Below the pieces are notes generated by a model. That model saw nothing but the letters and a program-made list of their open reading frames with translations. It ran no database searches and was not told the DNA's origin. Of a DNA stretch of 20,726 bases, positions 17,723-20,726 are shown in pieces. Numbering within the stretch: position 1 is the stretch's first letter; each line of letters begins with the position of its first letter. The position numbers and the translations under genes are program-made. Origin of the DNA: Brachionus koreanus. Lineage: Eukaryota; Rotifera; Eurotatoria; Ploima; Brachionidae. The stretch spans positions 547,265 through 567,990 of the forward strand of contig PJRA01000263.1 in the NCBI GenBank assembly GCA_016987375.1, written 5' to 3'.

Positions 17723-17935
17723 CAATAAATCTTGCTAATAGTGTTCTATGAGCAAGTCTACGGTTGGTTCTTTGAAGGAATTGCCTTTCCACTTCAAGAT
17801 TTGACCAACCGTTATCATGACGGGCACCAAATATTTCCATGATGCTCTCATCGTCATTAGTTGAAAAAACAGTTTCTACAAATTATTAAATTAATAAATA
17901 TTTTAAATTTAATAAATTAATTTACTTGGTGGCAT
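17723..17935 (-). CDS. Possible 5' exons of the Helitron gene
   Basis: An ATG at 17935 opens a 10-base exon (ATGCCACCAA). A 50-bp intron follows (17876-17925, donor GTAAAT, acceptor TTTGTAG), then an open exon of 153 bp (17723-17875) reading TVFSTNDDESIMEIFGARHD and FLQRTNRRLAHRTLLARFI. The exon ends at a good donor (GTAAGT). Past it, AATTTAG-TACTTGGCAACAG-GTAAAC at about 17653-17673 looks like a 13-base microexon, but I could not connect it in frame to 17644. These exons may belong to the RepHel gene or be a separate small gene of the element. No domain recognised. Confidence 0.45.
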
Positions 17936-18500
17936 TTTTAATAAGTGTTGGATTGTCTGATTTTGTTTGTTAAAATCTAAATTGTGAATAATTAAATAGA
18001 TTTTATTCAAATATTTTAACATAAGCTTATTACTTCTTATGTTTTTAGTGGTCATATGATAATTATAATTATTTTTTTTAAGTTTTAATTAAAAGTTGGC
18101 TTTTATTAACTATTTTAAACTGTGTATTTATCAACACAATTTTGATTTATCATTTTATTTCAGTAAATTTGAACAAGTAAATTAAATAAAAAATTTTTTT
18201 TTTTCTAAATTTTTTTATTTACAAAATTTATAAATAAAAGTATTAACAAAAAACAGATAGTAAAATTACAAAAATTAAAAAAAATCCAATAGTCCGTTGC
18301 GTAGAAAAATCATTTGACAAATGTACATTCCACTCGTTGAATAACCATTTTACGATTAATAATAAACCTATAGCAGACACAAATCAAGATAACTTCGAGC
18401 ACAAGACTTCAAATTATCACCTTCATTTGAATATTATCTCAGTCATAGACCGAGTTATGTAGAGATAAAGCAGTAATAAAGAATGATAAAAATCAAATCT
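17936..18500. other. AT-rich spacer, 5' flank of the Helitron
   Basis: The Helitron 5' terminus should be in or near this region but cannot be located. TGTG-TATTTATCAA-CACA near 18121-18138 is a small hairpin. 18290-18500 is less AT-rich but has stops in all frames. GTAGAGAT near 18450 is inverted as ATCTCTCTAC near 18498-18507. No gene is seen. Confidence 0.45.
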
Positions 18501-18890
18501 CTCTACGCATTATCTCGATTAAGTGTCTGCCCAACAAAAAAAAAAATTTTATAAAAAAAAGAATTTAAAGGTTTGTTTCCTGTCGATTATTGCCTCAAAA
18601 GACTATATTGATTTTGTCGAATTCTTGCATGATCCCAGTTCGCCTACTTGGTTTTTGTCAACTCGATCACAGTCGGCTAGAAATAGTTCTTCGACCATAG
18701 ACATAACCAAGAGCTCCCGGGCCACATACATACAATGAGAGTTGAGTCGTTAAGTCAACCTCAAGGTGATGAACACATCGGGTTCCAAGCCTCTGTGTCA
18801 CCATCGAAACCACTGGGTGGGCAGCCCTATATTTTTTTATTAGTCATTTTAAGAAGTAAATTACGTACGGTCCCACGCGTACGGCCCGAA
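18501..18890. other. GC-richer island of unknown nature
   Basis: Base composition rises sharply compared with both flanks. CTGCCCAAC (18528-18536) near the left edge is inverted at the right edge within GGGTGGGCAG (about 18815-18824), a possible 7-8 bp terminal repeat. Inside are GAGCTCCCGGGCC and GGGTTCCAAGCC, the latter one mismatch from a Pol III B-box, and a T-run follows the right edge, so a SINE-like element is conceivable. A frame of 71 codons on the plus strand (18523-18738) starts only with GTG, is Ser/Lys-rich and resembles nothing I know. Just beyond, CGTACGGTCCC and CGTACGGCCCG form a short direct repeat (18864-18888). Confidence 0.35.
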
Positions 18891-19600
18891 AAGATCCTAC
18901 TTACAGAGCTATAAACTACTTTCTCCCTCTAATGGTCAGTATTTTAATTTTTTATTCAGTTTTTATTCTTTATTAAAATAAAGTTTGCTTTTTAGAAAAT
19001 TATTAAGGTTTCAAATTAATTTATTTGGATTTATTTAAGATCCTTATTGAGCTAGAATTTAATTTATATTTAATATTTAAAATATTAAATTTTGTTTAAA
19101 AATTATTGATTAAATAATTATTTTGTTTTGTTTATTTTTCATTTTATTAATTTGAATTTTATTTAAAAAAAAAGACCATCAGTCTAGAGGTTAAAGAAAA
19201 AGTAGGTTATAAGAAATACATCCAATAAATTATACTACCTGAATTTGTGATCCATCGATGTTAAAAAAATTTTAATAAAAAAAATTCGATTTGATATATT
19301 AACTTTTAATTGTAAATCTAAAAAAAATTAGTTAGCTATTTTATAAAAAAATAATTGTAAACTTTACCATTAAATTTCGTATTGAACAGCATTAATAGCA
19401 AGATTGGGTACTGCAACGCTGGAACTGTCTAAGATATAAATAAATTTTAAATAATTGATATAAATTTCAAAAAAACTTATAATTTTTAAAATTGAAATTT
19501 GAATTTTGAAATAAACTTGGTCATAATTATTTGAATTTATAAAATTTAAATTAAAACAAACTTAACAAAAATTTTGTTATGACACTCTTAATAATAGATT
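18891..19600. other. AT-rich spacer, no gene seen
   Basis: About 700 bases dominated by A and T, with frequent stops in all six frames. Slightly less biased patches lie at 18895-18940 and 19180-19260. No RNA gene, repeat boundary or conserved motif is visible to me. Confidence 0.5.
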
Positions 19601-20591
19601 AAATTAATCTCGCCATCAGATTTTAAAGAGATTGAAATCTTGCAATTTCCTAAATTTTATTTAACTGGGTCCAATAGATAAACAAGTCGATATTGGTTAT
19701 TATTACCCTCAATTTTTGCGGAAAACAAAGATCTGAATTTTTTTTACTTGTCCCTGATTAGATCAAAATTGATAGATTGTCCATTTAGCCTTGGTCAAAA
19801 TATGAAGTAGCAAACTAAAATCATTTTCTGCTTTATTTTTTGTCGAGAATTTCTTTTCTGGAATAAAATTGCTAATGGAGCTGTACAGTCGACCTGTGGA
19901 CCCACCCATTTTAATTTTTATTAATTTTTATGGGTCCATTCAGCCAAGATTCAAGTCTTACCAGAAAACCAAGTTCATATTCGTAATCAGCACACTGGAA
20001 TTAGTTAGAAAACAATTTTTCATATTTTTTTTTAAATGAACAGTGTTTTGGTCAATTTTTGTCAAGAGTGCCTACAGCCTTGGTCAATAGTCCATATAAA
20101 CATGCGATATCATTTTTTATATTATTTTTTAGCGAAAATTTCATTTCTGACATAAAATCGCTATTGGAGCGGTACAGTCGTCCTGACGAATCACTTAAAT
20201 TATTTATTACACTATTCATTGGTCATAAAACCCCAAGTTCAAGTCAGACCCAAAAACCAAGTTGATATTCGTAATCAGCACATTTGAATTAGTCTATAAA
20301 CAATTTTTCTTTATTTCTTTTAATAAAAAGTGTTTTGGTCATTTTAGGCCAAGAGTGCCTAAAGCCTTGATCAAGTGGTCACTCAAATAAGCAAAACCAT
20401 TTTTCTGGCTCATTTTGAGTCGAGAATTCATATTTTGCAATAAAACCGCTATTGGAGTGAAAGGGTCAAGCTGTAGACTCGCTTGAATATTAGAAATCAC
20501 TCAAAATTAGCCCTTACGCCCTTAGCCTACGTCAAACACAAAAACCAACCTCATATTCGTAATCTAACCTCATATTCGTAATCTACACGCC
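19600..20591 (+). repeat. 288-bp-period tandem repeat (satellite-like), 3 to 4 units
   Basis: The landmark TCATATTCGTAATC occurs at 19975, 20263 (as TGATATTCGTAATC) and 20551, exactly 288 bp apart. A weaker counterpart, AGTCGATATTGG, lies at 19687. Each unit holds, in the same order, AGTGTTTTGGTCA, AAGAGTGCCTA, AGCCTTGGTCA, a GTCGAGAATT-like block, GCTATTGGAG, GGTACAGTCG and CAAGTTCAAGTC or close variants. The oldest unit (19687-19974) is diverged in its first half, and traces such as TGGGTCCAATAGATAAACAAG show that the array begins before 19687. The last unit is cut off after a 19-bp duplication (20551-20569 and 20570-20588), right where the Helitron fragment begins. Units are non-coding. 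Confidence 0.85.
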
Positions 20592-20726
20592 CGTATCATT
20601 ACTACAAATACGGGGAACCCGATTACGGCTGTCTTCACCACGAACTGTAAGGGGTGTTCTCCTTCGTCTACCAGTGGCTCCAACTGGTCTGCCTCTCCTT
20701 CTAACGGCTGGAGTATCGGCGATAGT
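20592..20726 (-). mobile_element. Exact 135-bp copy of part of the Helitron, truncated by window end
   Basis: Identical at every base to 17226-17360 and in the same orientation. It covers part of the N-terminal exon, including the AT-hook-like RRRGRPVG coding segment. The identity starts sharply at 20592 (the preceding base differs) and runs off the window. It abuts the 288-bp satellite without a terminus motif. It is either a very recent second, truncated copy or an assembly artefact where two copies were joined. Confidence 0.9.

Larger units (their letters stand above)
12128..17935 (-). mobile_element. Near-complete autonomous Helitron
   Basis: A rolling-circle transposon on the minus strand. 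In order it encodes an N-terminal region, a basic 23-residue repeat region, a Helitron Rep nuclease (HUH motif plus two-tyrosine motif) and a PIF1-type helicase, the usual RepHel arrangement. The coding region is GC-richer than the flanks. I can place GT-AG introns at 13433-13490, 13599-13659, 13843-13892, 17417-17469 and 17876-17925, plus one starting at 17722. Each of the first four joins reading frames in phase at conserved positions. Two in-frame TAA codons (15051-15053 and 16929-16931) interrupt an otherwise continuous frame, so this copy is probably recently inactivated. Element ends (5'-TC and 3'-CTRR) could not be fixed. A second partial copy lies at 20592-20726. Confidence 0.9.

Noticed and set aside
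18523..18738. 71-codon plus-strand gene
   Set aside because: The only start is GTG, it opens with an A-run giving poly-Lys, and no domain is recognisable. Not supported as a gene, though the GC-rich region is listed separately.
20230..20250. tRNA-type B-box in the satellite (GTTCAAGTC)
   Set aside because: It matches in one unit only and has no A-box or cloverleaf around it.
20059..20265. 68-codon plus-strand frame
   Set aside because: It lies within the 288-bp tandem repeat and is not kept open in the neighbouring units.

Overview
This is AT-rich nuclear DNA from a eukaryote, almost certainly an invertebrate animal. Coding regions are separated by long A/T-homopolymer spacers, introns are short (about 50-65 bp, GT-AG), and transposon remnants of several classes (Helitron, MULE, two LINE fragments, hAT-like MITEs, a tandem satellite) occupy much of the second half. 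Short introns, very low GC and this transposon mixture would fit a monogonont rotifer such as Brachionus, but that is a guess from composition and style; no marker gene here proves it. There are no rRNA or tRNA genes, no CRISPR arrays and no prokaryotic operons.

Layout. 1-2525: AT-rich spacer with a 101-bp MITE (288-388) that still has a perfect 8-bp target duplication, plus several hairpins. 2526-4378: a divergent, intronless Hsp70-family gene broken by one frameshift in an A-run. 4431-4810: a 380-bp foldback MITE of the same family as the first. 4811-5970: spacer with a 64-bp direct repeat and a GC-rich hairpin. 5971-7182 (minus) and 7544-8242 (plus): two divergently arranged, helix-rich coiled-coil proteins that share a short intergenic region. 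The minus-strand one is interrupted by an in-frame TAA. 8416-9600 (minus): a decayed LINE with a recognisable reverse transcriptase core. 9607-9922: a diverged second copy of part of the Hsp70 3' half. 9923-11195: a decayed MULE transposase. 11446-11733: a second LINE fragment on the plus strand. 12128-17935 (minus): a nearly complete autonomous Helitron with Rep (HUH) and PIF1-type helicase domains, at least five introns and two in-frame stops. 18500-18890: a GC-richer island of unknown nature. About 19600-20591: a 288-bp-period tandem repeat. 20592-20726: an exact 135-bp copy of part of the Helitron, running off the window end.

How the parts fit. The host-like genes are the Hsp70 relative and the coiled-coil pair; nothing links them functionally beyond proximity. 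The Hsp70-like protein has lost or changed several ATP-site residues and the C-terminal EEVD, so it may be a specialised or decaying paralogue. The coiled-coil proteins both place a short hydrophobic segment between long helices, an architecture shared by several protein classes, including membrane-active ones; their function is unknown. From 8.4 kb onward the window is essentially a transposon graveyard, with the Helitron the youngest large element, because its reading frames are almost intact.
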